A stretch of DNA of 64,000 nucleotides from Asticcacaulis sp. (GCA_024707255.1 JANQAC010000001.1:1922001-1986000), one strand, 5' to 3'; positions 25,333 to 34,355 are shown, numbered from the stretch's first letter. The notes: generated from the sequence alone by a model not told the origin. Numbers and translations: made by a program.

Positions 25333-26319
25333 CTACAGCATGGCGGGAATGACGCGGTCGGGCGGGCGGTGGCCGTCCTGATGAGTCTTGATGTTGAGGA
25401 TCACCCGGTCGCCCATGTCCTGACGCGCCTCGATGGTGGAAGACGCCATATGCGGCAGCAGGACCGCATTGGGCAGACCGATCAGTTCCGGATTGATCGC
25501 CGGTTCGCGTTCATAGACATCGAGCCCCACGCCGGCGATCAGCTTGGCGCGCAGCATGGCGGCCAGAGCCTGTTCATCGACAATCTGGCCGCGCGCCGTA
25601 TTGACCAGGATAGCGTGCGGCTGGAGCTTCGCCAGACGTTCGGCGCTGAGCAGGTGCTTGGTGCCTTCGCCGCCGGGCGCATTGATGGAGATAACGTCCA
25701 TGCGCGCCAGCATCTGGTCGAGATCGTCCCAGTAGGTGGCGCCCAGTTCATCAGAGATGCGCGTCGAGACCGGCTTGCGGTTATGATAATGCACGCTCAT
25801 GCCGAAGGCGCGCGCGCGGCGAGCCAGGGCCTGGCCGATGCGGCCCATGCCGACAATGCCGAGGCGCTTGCCGAAGATGCGGCGGCCGAGCATGAAGGTG
25901 GGCGACCAGGCCGAGAACTCGCCCTTCTGCACCAGTTCGGCGCCTTCAACGAAGCGGCGCGACACGGCCATGATCAGGCCCATGGTCATTTCGGCCGTAT
26001 CCTCGGTCAGCACGCCCGGCGTGTTGGTGACCATGATGCCGCGTTCGGTGGCGGCATGGATGTCGATATGTTCGTGGCCGACGCCGAAATTGGCGATCAT
26101 CTTGAGGCGATCGCCGCAATGGGCGAAGAAGTCGGCATCGATCCGGTCATTGATTGAGGTGACCAGCACGTCGGTATCTTTGGCGGCCTCCAGAATCTGT
26201 TCCGGCGGCATGGGGGTCATGTGCAGCCACAATGTGGTATTGAACAGCTCGCGCATCCGCGTTTCGACCGCGTCAGGCAGCTTGATGGTAAGGACGACCT
26301 TGAGTTTTGCAGCGCTCAT
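25333..26319 (-). CDS. D-2-hydroxyacid dehydrogenase, glyoxylate/hydroxypyruvate reductase type
   Basis: NAD(P)-dependent dehydrogenase of 328 residues. The Rossmann motif is LGIVGMGRIGQALARRA. The catalytic triad is Arg in VNTARGQIVDE, Glu in DVYEREP and His in LLPHMASST. NFGVGHEHID and GIMVTNTPGVLTEDTAE mark the glyoxylate-reductase branch (GyaR/GhrB). It probably reduces glyoxylate or hydroxypyruvate. The ATG at 26319 (MSAAKLKVVL) follows AAAGG; a longer reading would extend 54 residues into repeat DNA. Confidence 0.9.
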   Translation of the reverse strand: MSAAKLKVVLTIKLPDAVETRMRELFNTTLWLHMTPMPPEQILEAAKDTDVLVTSINDRIDADFFAHCGDRLKMIANFGVGHEHIDIHAATERGIMVTNTPGVLTEDTAEMTMGLIMAVSRRFVEGAELVQKGEFSAWSPTFMLGRRIFGKRLGIVGMGRIGQALARRARAFGMSVHYHNRKPVSTRISDELGATYWDDLDQMLARMDVISINAPGGEGTKHLLSAERLAKLQPHAILVNTARGQIVDEQALAAMLRAKLIAGVGLDVYEREPAINPELIGLPNAVLLPHMASSTIEARQDMGDRVILNIKTHQDGHRPPDRVIPAML

Positions 26320-26419
26320 AAATGCCTTTATTCGTTTTAGGTTATCGTCGGCGCCGCAGAATTCTTTCCCGAAACCCTGAGCCGCCGCCGGGCTTGGATG
26401 CCCGCGTATGTTATGTGCC

Positions 26420-26460
26420 AGAGCGGGATCTGTTTTGATGGAATCAAAACTCCCGCGCTG
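26420..26460. repeat. nested hairpin repeat AGAGCGGGA...TCCCGCGCT
   Basis: The inner perfect stem GTTTTGAT-GGA-ATCAAAAC is enclosed by AGAGCGGGA and TCCCGCGCT. A T-run follows on the plus strand (GGGTTTTTG), so it could terminate plus-strand transcription. It may equally be a dispersed repeat. Confidence 0.6.
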
Positions 26461-26469
26461 GGTTTTTGC

Positions 26470-26522
26470 TTTGTCGCGCAATTTATCCGAAAAGTGGTTT
26501 CCACTTTATCGGATTGCGCTTA
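26470..26522. repeat. palindromic repeat, copy 2 (CGCGCAAT...ATTGCGC family)
   Basis: Nearly identical to the element at 7881-7932: CGCGCAATTTATCCGAAAAG then TGGTTTCCACTTTATCGG and ATTGCGCTTACC. The orientation is the same. It differs from copy 1 at only a few positions, most in the loop. Confidence 0.75.
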
Positions 26523-26637
26523 CCCCGGCGAATTCATATTCGGTTAACCAAATCTGAACCCTTAGTGGCAATCATGCGGGTCTGATATCTCCGGCCAGGC
26601 CGTGGAACCATCCCATCCCCATAAACATCAGCCAGAT

Positions 26638-27244
26638 ATGCGTCCGACCGTGTTCACAGCTTTTCCCGACATAAACGTTTTCTCCCGGCCTTTTCAAGCG
26701 TTTTGGCGGCAGCGCGTGCTTATGTTGGCGACGCTCGCGGCTTTGGGCGCGGGCATGGTGAGCGGACCGGTTCATGCCGGGGATCAGGCTTTCGATACGC
26801 CCTCCGGCCTGCAGGTGCCGCGCTGGGCCATGCTGCGCCGTAACGAGGTCTATGCGCGCAATGGCCCCAGCAAGGATAATCGCGTCGTCTGGACCTATCG
26901 TCAGGCGCAATTGCCGGTGCAGATCATTTCCGAAACGCGCGACTGGCGCCTGGTTTGCGATCCGGATGGCGGCGTCGCCTGGGTCAGCCGCACCATGCTT
27001 CAGGCCCAGAAAACCGTGCTCAGCCCGGCCGGACAGAAGCTCCAGATGCGGCAAAGTCCTGACGAAAAAGGCCGACATCAAGGCTATATTGAAGCCGAGG
27101 GCGCTGGCCTCTCTCGACAAGTGCAAAAAAGGCTGGTGCCGCATTTCTGCCGCCGGCCAGACGGGCTGGGTGCCGGAGCAGTCCCTGTGGGGCACGCAGA
27201 CCGCCGCTGTCTGCAAACGGCCGGATCCCTTTGCGGCACGCTAG
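26638..27244 (+). pseudogene. exported SH3-domain protein, one-base insertion
   Basis: An exported protein with a hydrophobic signal sequence (RVLMLATLAALGAGMVSGPV) and a bacterial SH3-like domain: VPRWAMLRRNEVYARNGPS, then IISETRDWRLVCDPDGGVAWV. SH3 repeats of this type bind peptidoglycan or occur in cell-wall proteins. After 27062 the protein continues in the next frame (ADIKAILKPRALASLDKCKK, GWVPEQSLWG). An extra A in the run of five at 27065-27069 explains the shift; repaired length is about 201 residues. Start uncertain: GTG at 26602 or ATG at 26638. Confidence 0.75.
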
Positions 27245-27313
27245 ATACCTGATTAAATTGCCCGGTAACCGTTCGTAATTCCCTCAAAAGGGTTGAGCCG
27301 GCGCGCCGCATCA

Positions 27314-27340
27314 TGTAACGCATCATTTTTTAATGTTACA
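27314..27340. promoter_or_regulatory. inverted repeat TGTAAC-N15-GTTACA upstream of fabA
   Basis: TGTAAC and GTTACA are perfect inverse repeats 15 bases apart, about 53 bases before the fabA start, with a T-run between them. The position suits an operator for a fatty-acid regulator. Which protein binds cannot be told. Confidence 0.35.
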
Positions 27341-27392
27341 CGCATTGGCGATGACGGATTGGTCAGGCCGATGCTGCGGAGCCCTTTAACTG

Positions 27393-27911
27393 ATGACCGA
27401 ACGCCCTTCCTCCTTTTCGTATGAAGACCTGCTGTCCTGCGGGCGCGGCGACATGTTCGGTCCGGGCAATGCCCAGCTTCCCGCCCCGCCGATGCTGATG
27501 TTCGACCGCATTGTCCAGATCAGCGAAACCGGCGGCGCTTTCGGCAAGGGCTATATCGAGGCCGAACTCGACATCAATCCGGACCTGTGGTTCTTCGCCT
27601 GCCACTTCATTGGTGATCCGGTCATGCCGGGTTGCCTGGGTCTGGACGCCATGTGGCAGCTCGTCGGCTTCTTCCTCGGCTGGAAGGGCAATCCCGGTCG
27701 CGGCCGCGCGCTTGGCGTCGGCGAAGTGAAGTTTACCGGCCAGGTGACCCCGGATGTAAAGAAAGTGACCTACAAGATCGATATGAAGCGCGTCATGTCG
27801 GGCAAACTGATCATGGGTATCGGCGACGGGGTTGTCGAAGCCGATGGCAAGCTTATTTATCAGGCATCGGGTCTGCGCGTTGGCCTGTTCGATGCCAAGG
27901 AACTGGGTTAA
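27393..27911 (+). CDS. fabA: 3-hydroxydecanoyl-ACP dehydratase/isomerase FabA
   Basis: A 172-residue bifunctional enzyme that dehydrates 3-hydroxydecanoyl-ACP and isomerises the trans-2 to the cis-3 intermediate, the entry to unsaturated fatty acids. Catalytic His71 is in [20 protein letters not shown] and Asp85 follows in the same segment, as in E. coli. [12 protein letters not shown] is a family mark. It heads the fabA-fabB-fabI cluster, with fabB 57 bases downstream. Confidence 0.97.
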   Translation: MTERPSSFSYEDLLSCGRGDMFGPGNAQLPAPPMLMFDRIVQISETGGAFGKGYIEAELDINPDLWFFACHFIGDPVMPGCLGLDAMWQLVGFFLGWKGNPGRGRALGVGEVKFTGQVTPDVKKVTYKIDMKRVMSGKLIMGIGDGVVEADGKLIYQASGLRVGLFDAKELG

Positions 27912-27967
27912 GCCTCGCGCAGAAGAGGCCGTACGTATTGCTGCAGGACTAACAGGTAGGATATTAC

Positions 27968-29191
27968 ATGCGTAGAGTCGTGATTACAGGGCTGGGGATT
28001 GTGTCTTCCATTGGCCTGGGCGCCGATGAGGTCACGCAGTCGCTGAAAGAGGCACGCTCCGGCATTGTTGCCGCTGAAGATTATGTGCGCCTGGGCTTCA
28101 AGTGCCAGGTTCATGCGCCGCCGAAGGTTGATGACTGGCAGGCCCTGATCGACCGCCGCGCCGCGCGCTTCCTGTCGCCTGGCCCGGCCTATGGCCATAT
28201 CGCCATGGAGCAGGCGATTGCCTCGTCGGGCCTGGAAAAGAACGACATTTCCAACGAACGCACCGGCATCATTTTCGGTGCCGGTGGTCCCTCCACCAGC
28301 GCCATCGTGGCGGCGGCGGATGTAACGCGCGAAAAGACCTCGCCCAAGCGCATCGGGCCATTCGCCGTTCCCAAGGCCATGTCGTCCGGTCCGTCGGCCG
28401 TGCTGGCCACCTGGTTCGAGATTCGCGGCATCAACTATTCGATCTCCTCGGCCTGTGCCACCTCGGTCCACTGTATCGGGGCTGCGGCAGAGCAGATCAT
28501 CATGGGCAAGCAGGACGTGATGTTCGCCGGCGGCACCGAGGAACTCGACTGGACGCTCAGCGACATGTTCGATGCCATGGGGGCCATGTCGTCCAACTTT
28601 AATGACCGCCCGGCCATCGCCTCGCGTGCCTATGACCGCGACCGCGACGGCTTTGTCATCGCCGGCGGCGCCGGCATGGTGGTTCTGGAAGAATATGAGC
28701 GCGCGAAAGCCCGTGGCGCCAATATCATCGCCGAAGTGGTCGGTTACGCCGCTAACTCGGATGGGTACGACATGGTCGCGCCGTCGGGCGAAGGTGCTGC
28801 CCGCTGCATGAAGATCGCGCTGGCCGAAGCGAAAGGCCGCAAGGTTGACTATCTCAATCCGCACGGCACCTCGACGCCGGTGGGCGATGAAAAGGAAATG
28901 GGCGCGGTGCGTGATGTCTTCGGTGCCAACAGCCCGATGATTTCCTCCACCAAGTCGCTGACCGGCCATAGCTTGGGCGCTGCCGGTGCGCAGGAAGCCA
29001 TCTACTGCCTGCTGATGATGCAGAACGGTTTCGCCGCCGAGAGCGCACATATCGACAATCTCGATCCGGCCTTTGACGGCATGAACATCCTGCGCAAGCG
29101 CCATGACGGCCCGATCGGCACGATCATGTCGAACTCGTTCGGCTTTGGCGGCACCAACGGCTCCATCATCTTATCTCAAACTGATCTCTAA
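27968..29191 (+). CDS. fabB: 3-oxoacyl-ACP synthase I FabB
   Basis: Condensing enzyme of 407 residues that elongates the cis-unsaturated acyl chain made by FabA. The nucleophile Cys163 is in [10 protein letters not shown]. The two active-site His are in [10 protein letters not shown] and [11 protein letters not shown], and FGFGGTNGS closes the family pattern. The fabA-fabB pairing supports FabB and not FabF. fabI follows after 10 bases, so all three are an operon. Confidence 0.96.
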   Translation: MRRVVITGLGIVSSIGLGADEVTQSLKEARSGIVAAEDYVRLGFKCQVHAPPKVDDWQALIDRRAARFLSPGPAYGHIAMEQAIASSGLEKNDISNERTGIIFGAGGPSTSAIVAAADVTREKTSPKRIGPFAVPKAMSSGPSAVLATWFEIRGINYSISSACATSVHCIGAAAEQIIMGKQDVMFAGGTEELDWTLSDMFDAMGAMSSNFNDRPAIASRAYDRDRDGFVIAGGAGMVVLEEYERAKARGANIIAEVVGYAANSDGYDMVAPSGEGAARCMKIALAEAKGRKVDYLNPHGTSTPVGDEKEMGAVRDVFGANSPMISSTKSLTGHSLGAAGAQEAIYCLLMMQNGFAAESAHIDNLDPAFDGMNILRKRHDGPIGTIMSNSFGFGGTNGSIILSQTDL

Positions 29192-29201
29192 GGACGACCG
29201 C

Positions 29202-30017
29202 ATGGCTGACGACTGGAACTTCCCCAAGGGCGAACTCATGAAGGGCAAGAAGGGCCTCGTCATGGGCGTGGCCAATGACAAGTCCATCGCCTGGGGCATC
29301 GCCTCGCAACTGGCCGCCCAGGGCGCTGAAATGGCCTTTTCCTATCTCGGTGAAAGTCTGCTGCGCCGCGTCGAACCGCTGGCGACCTCTATCGGCGTCA
29401 AGCACCTGATCGAATGCGACGTCACCTCGGACGACTCGATGGATGCCGCCTTTGCCAAACTGAAAGAAGTTTACGGCGAGATCGATTTCGTCATCCACTC
29501 GGTCGCCTTCGCCAACAAGAACGAACTGCAGGGCTCGTTCGTCGAGAACACCACGCGCGAAGGCTTCCTGCTGGCGCTGAACGTCTCGGCCTTCTCGTTC
29601 GTCGATGTGTCGCGCCGTGCCGCCGAACTTATGCCGAATGGCGGCTCACTAGTGACGCTCACCTATCTCGGCGCCGAGCGCGTCATTCCGAACTACAACA
29701 CCATGGGCGTGGCCAAGGCGGCGCTGGAAGCCTCGACACGCTATATCGCCCGCGACCTGGGACCGAAGGGCATCCGTGTCAATGCCATCTCGGCCGGCGC
29801 CATGCGCACGCTTTCGCTGGCCGGCATCTCCGGTGGTCGCGGCCTACATGCCAAGTCGGGTCAGTTCTCGCTGATGAAGCAGGAAACCTCGATGGAAGGC
29901 GTGGCCGGCGCGGCCTTGTGGCTGGCCTCCGATCTCGGCTTCTCGACCACCGGCGAAGTGGTTCATGTCGATGCCGGCTTCCATGTGGTTGGTTTACCCG
30001 AAGACATCGAGGCATAA
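29202..30017 (+). CDS. fabI: enoyl-ACP reductase FabI
   Basis: NAD(P)H-dependent enoyl-ACP reductase of 271 residues that completes each elongation cycle and is the triclosan/isoniazid-class target. The nucleotide site GVANDKSIAWGIA (a FabI-specific variant) and the Tyr-x6-Lys pair (Tyr165 and Lys172, in PNYNTMGVAKAALE) are present. The ATG at 29202 follows AAGGA. A longer reading upstream overlaps fabB and is not real. Confidence 0.96.
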   Translation: MADDWNFPKGELMKGKKGLVMGVANDKSIAWGIASQLAAQGAEMAFSYLGESLLRRVEPLATSIGVKHLIECDVTSDDSMDAAFAKLKEVYGEIDFVIHSVAFANKNELQGSFVENTTREGFLLALNVSAFSFVDVSRRAAELMPNGGSLVTLTYLGAERVIPNYNTMGVAKAALEASTRYIARDLGPKGIRVNAISAGAMRTLSLAGISGGRGLHAKSGQFSLMKQETSMEGVAGAALWLASDLGFSTTGEVVHVDAGFHVVGLPEDIEA

Positions 30018-30117
30018 AATCGCGGTCTTTGGCCCATTGGTGCGTCGGCGTCGCTGGCCCGTATCAATATACGGGCGGCGCTAGCCTCCTGCCACTGGAC
30101 TCAAATCTCACGATTTT
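30016..30117. repeat. structured element after fabI with an 8-bp perfect hairpin
   Basis: The centre is GCCCGTATCAATATACGGGC (30057-30076), a perfect 8-bp stem with loop CAAT. Outer arms AAAATCG (30016-30022) and CGATTTT (30111-30117) also pair, with partial pairing between. No T-run follows, so this is a less classic terminator. It may be a repeat or an RNA structure ending the fab operon. Confidence 0.4.
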
Positions 30118-30136
30118 GGGTATGGGGATTTAGTCT

Positions 30137-30535
30137 ATGAGCCAGTTCAGTCTCGCGCCTTCACTTGACGATATCGAAACGATCGCCCGGGCAGCACTGA
30201 AACGGCTGCCCGAACCGTTTGCGGGCTATCTGAAAGGTGTGGTGCTGATCGTCGAGGACTTTCCGTCCGAGGACTTGCTCGATCAACTGCAAATCGAGAA
30301 TGCCTACGAACTGACCGGGCTCTATACCGGTCGCCCGGCAGAACTTGAGGCCATGACCGGCGATCTGCCGCCGATGATCCACCTGTTCCGGCGGGCGATC
30401 ATCGATGAATGGGCTGACGGTGGCGTCACACTGGAAGACCTTGTCAGCCATATTCTGATCCACGAGACCGGTCACCATTTTGGTCTGAGTGACGACGACA
30501 TGGAATGGCTGGAAGGCGAACTGAAGACAGCCTAA
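30137..30535 (+). CDS. minimal metallopeptidase (DUF1025/zincin-like)
   Basis: A 132-residue cytoplasmic protein with the zinc motif HETGHHFGLSDDDM near residues 109-122 (HExxH with His109, Glu110 and His113). This is the small zincin-like family of putative zinc peptidases, whose substrates are unknown. It has an acidic N-terminal region and no export signal. Its end overlaps that of the frameshifted hydrolase gene on the other strand by 4 bases. Confidence 0.85.
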   Translation: MSQFSLAPSLDDIETIARAALKRLPEPFAGYLKGVVLIVEDFPSEDLLDQLQIENAYELTGLYTGRPAELEAMTGDLPPMIHLFRRAIIDEWADGGVTLEDLVSHILIHETGHHFGLSDDDMEWLEGELKTA

Positions 30536-31922
30536 CGGCTGTGTGCCACTACCCAGTCGGTGATGATTTTCAAGGCCACGGGCGACACGGTTTCCTCGAT
30601 ATGCTCATATTCCGAAGGCGCCCCGGTTGTGGCGGTCTGGAGGATATGGTTGAGGCCGGGCAGTTCCGCGACGGTTGCGTCCGGATTGTTTTTTAAAGCT
30701 TCCCGGATCGCTGCCAGATCTTCCTTCGGTGACACACTGGGTGTCGAGCGCGCCATTGATTGCCAGTACCGGCACCTTGACCTTTTCGAGCATGGGCCGA
30801 GGATCAGAGCGGATGAATTCGTAAAACCAGGGTGTTGTGACCCCTGGCAAAGGCCGCATCGGCCTCGGCCTGCGTCATCTGCCCGGTGGCGACCAGATCG
30901 GTGGCCATGGTGGCGGCTTTTGCCTTCGCGTCATCGAGGCTTCCGGCCGATTTGATCATGTCAAACGCCGCCTTGTTGATCTTTTCTGCGGCGACGATGG
31001 TGGCTTCCGGCTGACCCGCCGCGCGGGCGATGGCGGCCTGCTGCAACAACAGGATCTGATCGCCGGGCAGGCCGGGGCCGGCCATCAGTACGATAAAGCT
31101 GACCGACGGATCGTTCACAGCCACGGCGGGCGCGATCAGTCCGCCTTCGGAATGGCCAATGAGGCCGACATGCGCTTTGTCGACTTCTGGGCGTGCCTTC
31201 AGCCAGTTCACGGCGGCGATGGCGTCGGTGGTGAAATCCGTCGTTGTCGCCGTTGCATAGTCGCCGGTGGATTGGCCAATGCCGCGCTTGTCATAGCGCA
31301 GCACGGCGATGCCGGCGCGATTGAGCGCATCGGCCAGCACCAGAAACACCTTGTGGCCGAAGACGTTTTCAACACGCGTCTGCGGCCCGGATCCGGCGAT
31401 CAGTACGACGGCGGGGAAGGGGCCTTTGCCCTCAGGCACGCTGAATGTGCCGGCCAGTTTGACACCGGCTACGCTGTCAAAGGCGACTTCCGAAACCGTG
31501 TAGGGGCGCGGCCCGGCCGTGATGGCGTCTTCCTGCGGACGTTTCGGCGCATCGGTGACCACCTTGCCGTCGACCAGCCGCTTTAGCACCAGCGGCATGG
31601 CCTGGCCTTGAGTCCAGGTGCCGACCCAGGCCTGTTTCGTCTCGTCCCATTGGGCGTCATAGCTGCCGTTGATCCTGGTGATGGCGAAAGCGAGGTGATC
31701 CGGCGCAGCCGTTACCGTATCGGCCGGCAGAACGAACGTGCCCTGATCCGGACTCTCCAACGTGGCGCTGTACTGGCTCTGATCGTCCATTTTGATATGG
31801 ACGATGATGTGCAACTGCCCCATCAGCAGCCCGCCCCAGTCGCCGGCAGGGTCTTCTGCGAACGCGGGCACGGCAACAACCAGGGCCAGACAGGCACTGA
31901 GCAGCGATGGTATCTTTTTCAT
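30532..31922 (-). pseudogene. secreted alpha/beta hydrolase, two one-base insertions
   Basis: An exported serine hydrolase with a signal peptide (MKKIPSLLSACLALVVAV). The N-terminal domain precedes an alpha/beta-hydrolase core with the nucleophile elbow LIGHSEGG and an oxyanion region in LIAGSGPQ. The frame changes twice near the C-terminus. At about 30838 (AAFARG) it moves to GVTTPWFYEFIRSDPRP and KVPVLAINGALDTQ. At about 30741 it moves again to VSPKEDLAAIREAL and LPGLNHILQ, which carries the catalytic His. Repaired length is about 462 residues. GGGAGGGG lies upstream of the ATG at 31922. Confidence 0.75.
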
Positions 31923-31943
31923 GGTATTCCCCTCCCAATATAT

Positions 31944-31959
31944 TTCGCTATATAGCGAA
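31944..31959. promoter_or_regulatory. 16-bp perfect palindrome in the promoter of the hydrolase gene
   Basis: TTCGCTATATAGCGAA is its own reverse complement and lies 22 bases upstream of the hydrolase start, between it and the HAAS/PadR genes. A PadR-family regulator is encoded nearby (32521-32877). A dimeric repressor binding here is plausible; PadR sites are often ATGT/ACAT palindromes, so the pairing is uncertain. Confidence 0.5.
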
Positions 31960-31991
31960 TTAATCAAAGGTTGTCCATGGGGTCGGTGTCG

Positions 31992-32519
31992 CTATTCCCG
32001 GTCAGGACGTCCCTTGAGACCCTTGAGCGCCAGAACCAGGCTGAAGCGCGCCAGCCAGGCGTCGATCACCGCTATGGCAAACAGGACCGGATAGAGCCCG
32101 TTTCTCAGACGCTCGGAACCGGGCCAGAGATCGATCAGTTCCGGCCGGGCGAATTTGAGCAGCAGGCAGGCGATGGCGCCGATCGTGGTGGCGCCGAATA
32201 CGAGGAAGGCAATCAGGCCCAGGGTAGCGATCAGGCTTTGCCCGGCCACGCCAAAAAGGGTTTTGGCCATTGTCAGGGCGCGGCGGCTGTCCAGCGCCTG
32301 GGTCAGGGCGTGATCGTCGAGAAAGGCGCGGGCATAGTGTTCGGCCTTGCCGAAGCCGGCCAGGGCCGAGGTGGCGCTGAGGCCCGCGGCCACACGTTCT
32401 TCCAGATGGGCGCGTGCCTCGAAAACGATGTCCTCGCGTTCTGATGCGGGCAGAGGGGCCAACACCTGTTCGAGATAGCCCAGCCAGGTATTGATGTCGG
32501 TTTCGTCCTGCGCACCCAT
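31992..32519 (-). CDS. HAAS/DUF1700-like membrane protein, PadR partner
   Basis: A 175-residue protein. The N-terminal half (WLGYLEQVLAPLPASERED, then VFEARAHLEERVA) is the helical HAAS/DUF1700 module, and the second half has two membrane segments (about 92-118 and 141-165). Such proteins are usually paired with PadR regulators, as here: the PadR gene ends 2 bases before this start. A role in signal relay to PadR or membrane anchoring is the common view; the ligand is unknown. Confidence 0.8.
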   Translation of the reverse strand: MGAQDETDINTWLGYLEQVLAPLPASEREDIVFEARAHLEERVAAGLSATSALAGFGKAEHYARAFLDDHALTQALDSRRALTMAKTLFGVAGQSLIATLGLIAFLVFGATTIGAIACLLLKFARPELIDLWPGSERLRNGLYPVLFAIAVIDAWLARFSLVLALKGLKGRPDRE

Positions 32520-32520
32520 T

Positions 32521-32877
32521 TCAGTTTCCCCTCTTCAGAAAGGCATTCAGGCGTTCGGTCATTTCCAGCCAGATGTCGCCCTGGGCCTTGAGTTCCGTCG
32601 CCCCAGCCGGCGTCAGGCCGTAATATTTGCGCGGATGGCTGGCGTCGGCCTCATGCCGCCATTCGGATTTGATCAGACCTGCCTTTTCCAGCCGGTGCAG
32701 CAGCGGGTAGAGCGTGCCTTCCGACAGGTCGAGTCCGGCTTCCTCATGCAGGCCGTCGAGGATTTTCAGGCCGTATTGCGTGCCATCCTGCAACAGACGC
32801 ATCAGGGCCAGTTCCAGGACGCCCTTGTACATCTGGGTGCGGCGGCTTTCCGGTGTCTTGTCGGCGGCGGGCGGCAC
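32521..32877 (-). CDS. PadR family transcriptional regulator
   Basis: A 118-residue winged-helix regulator: KGVLELALMRLLQDGTQYG, then LSEGTLYPLLHRLEKAGLI as the recognition helix and KYYGLTPAGATELK in the wing. PadR proteins repress genes for stress or efflux and respond to phenolics or other small molecules. The start is GTG at 32877; ATG at residue 16 (MYKGVLELA) is the alternative. It lies just before the HAAS-type gene and so probably regulates its own unit. Confidence 0.9.
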   Translation of the reverse strand: MPPAADKTPESRRTQMYKGVLELALMRLLQDGTQYGLKILDGLHEEAGLDLSEGTLYPLLHRLEKAGLIKSEWRHEADASHPRKYYGLTPAGATELKAQGDIWLEMTERLNAFLKRGN

Positions 32878-32954
32878 TTGAGTCTTTCATGACCAGTTGC
32901 TTTGTCATGCAAGGCATATGCCCGAATGGTGTTTCAGGCAAGTCATTTATGGCA

Positions 32955-34169
32955 TTACTGGTTTTTATACAGTCGGCCTTTTTCTGCGGCGGCGATCAGG
33001 ATAAAGGCCAGAACGCCGCAGATCAGGGCGGACAGAGGCAGCCAGTAGATATGTCCGGTCCAGCCGGCGCCGATGAAACCGGAGACGAAAGCCCCGCCCA
33101 CCGTGGTGATCACGCCCTGCAGCGAGGCGGCGGTGCCCGCTACGTGCCCGACCTTTTCCATGGCTACGGCCGAGAAATTGGAGGTCGACAGCGACATCAG
33201 GCCCATGGTCAGGGCCTGCAACAGGGTGAAGCTGAGGATGGTTTCGCGGCCGCTCCATGCCCAGGCCATGTGAATGGCGGTGACCACCAGGTAACCGGTC
33301 AGGGCGGTATGCGAAATGCGTTTTGTGCCGAGCCGTTCCACCAGCGAGGCATTCAGTGCCGAGGCCGCGCCCATGGTGCCGGCGCAGGCGGCGAAAATGC
33401 CGGCCATCAGGTGCGGCTTGTGAAAAACCTCGGCGAAGATCTGGGGCATCAGAGAGACATAGGCCAAAAGCCCGCCGATCAGGCACATGATGGCGACCGA
33501 ATAAAAAATTGAGCCGGGTTCGGTGATGACGAAAAAGCCGACCCGTTTCAGGTGCGCCAGATCGGGGCGATGGCGATTGTCCGGGTTCAGGGTTTCCGGC
33601 AGGCGTATCCACGCCCAGAGGGCGGTAGCGGCGCCCAGGCCGGCCATGATCAGGAAGATGGCGCGCCATGGCCAGACCAGCAGGACAAGCTGGCCCAGGC
33701 TCGGCGCCAGGATCGGCACCAGCAGGAAGACGACGAAACTGATCGACAGGACCTTGGCCATCTGCGGGCCGCTGTAAAGATCGCGGATGATCGAACGCGT
33801 CACCACGCCCGTGGTGGCGACGGCAAAGCCCTGGAAGAGTCGTAAAACCAGCAGGAAGGCGAAGTTCTGGCTGGTGGCGGCGATCAGGCCGAAGATGACA
33901 TAGACTATCACCCCGGCGATCAGGACGCGTTTGCGGCCCAGCCAGTCGGAAAGAACCCCGAAGCACAGTTGACCCAGGCCCATGCCGAGGAAATAGATCG
34001 AGACGATCCATTGCAGATGGTTCTCGACGTGGACATGCAGGTCGGCGCCGATGACCGGCAGGGCGGGCAGCATGGAATCGATGCCGAGGGCGCCCAGCGC
34101 CATCAGCGAGGCGATCAGGGCGACAAATTCGGCGAAATGGGGTTTTCTGGTTTCGGCGGAAACGGGCAT
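32955..34169 (-). CDS. MFS drug efflux pump of the Bcr/CflA group
   Basis: A 404-residue transporter with twelve membrane segments. FVALIASLMALGALGIDSML and MLPALPVIGADLHV open the N-terminus as in Bcr/CflA pumps. The MFS signature A motif is SDWLGRKRVLIAGV, and the antiporter motif region is RLFQGFAVATTGVVTRSI. Substrates are likely bicyclomycin, chloramphenicol or similar, by family only. The ATG at 34169 gives the normal N-terminus. A perfect 19-base palindrome lies 168 bases upstream. Confidence 0.87.
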   Translation of the reverse strand: MPVSAETRKPHFAEFVALIASLMALGALGIDSMLPALPVIGADLHVHVENHLQWIVSIYFLGMGLGQLCFGVLSDWLGRKRVLIAGVIVYVIFGLIAATSQNFAFLLVLRLFQGFAVATTGVVTRSIIRDLYSGPQMAKVLSISFVVFLLVPILAPSLGQLVLLVWPWRAIFLIMAGLGAATALWAWIRLPETLNPDNRHRPDLAHLKRVGFFVITEPGSIFYSVAIMCLIGGLLAYVSLMPQIFAEVFHKPHLMAGIFAACAGTMGAASALNASLVERLGTKRISHTALTGYLVVTAIHMAWAWSGRETILSFTLLQALTMGLMSLSTSNFSAVAMEKVGHVAGTAASLQGVITTVGGAFVSGFIGAGWTGHIYWLPLSALICGVLAFILIAAAEKGRLYKNQ

Positions 34170-34336
34170 GGCGCTGCCTATAGGCGCTTTATATTGCGCT
34201 TGCGAGGGGAATTGACGCCGGAAACAACAAAACTCACTCAATCACCGGAAAGAGGCAGGGTCAGCACAGGTTTTGGTGGCAGCCATCGTCAAATCGAACA
34301 AGAACAGCGCCCGGTAATTACGCTCTTCGGCAGCTT

Positions 34337-34355
34337 AAAATGTACAATACATTTT
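34337..34355. promoter_or_regulatory. 19-bp palindrome AAAATGTACAATACATTTT
   Basis: Two perfect 8-base arms around CAA, holding the ATGT and ACAT half-sites that many PadR regulators bind. It lies between the divergent efflux-pump and small-protein genes, 168 bases from the pump start and 102 from the other. A PadR protein is encoded nearby, but an A/T-rich palindrome can bind other regulators as well. Confidence 0.5.

Larger units (their letters stand above)
26320..26637. other. intergenic region holding two palindromic repeats
   Basis: Between the divergent dehydrogenase and SH3-protein genes. It contains two separate palindromes (26420-26460 and 26470-26522) and a short AT-richer stretch before the SH3 gene (GGTTAACCAAATC). 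No gene is visible. Confidence 0.5.

Noticed and set aside
27908..29104. Minus-strand frame opposite fabB
   Set aside because: Antisense of a highly conserved enzyme gene; no motif of its own.
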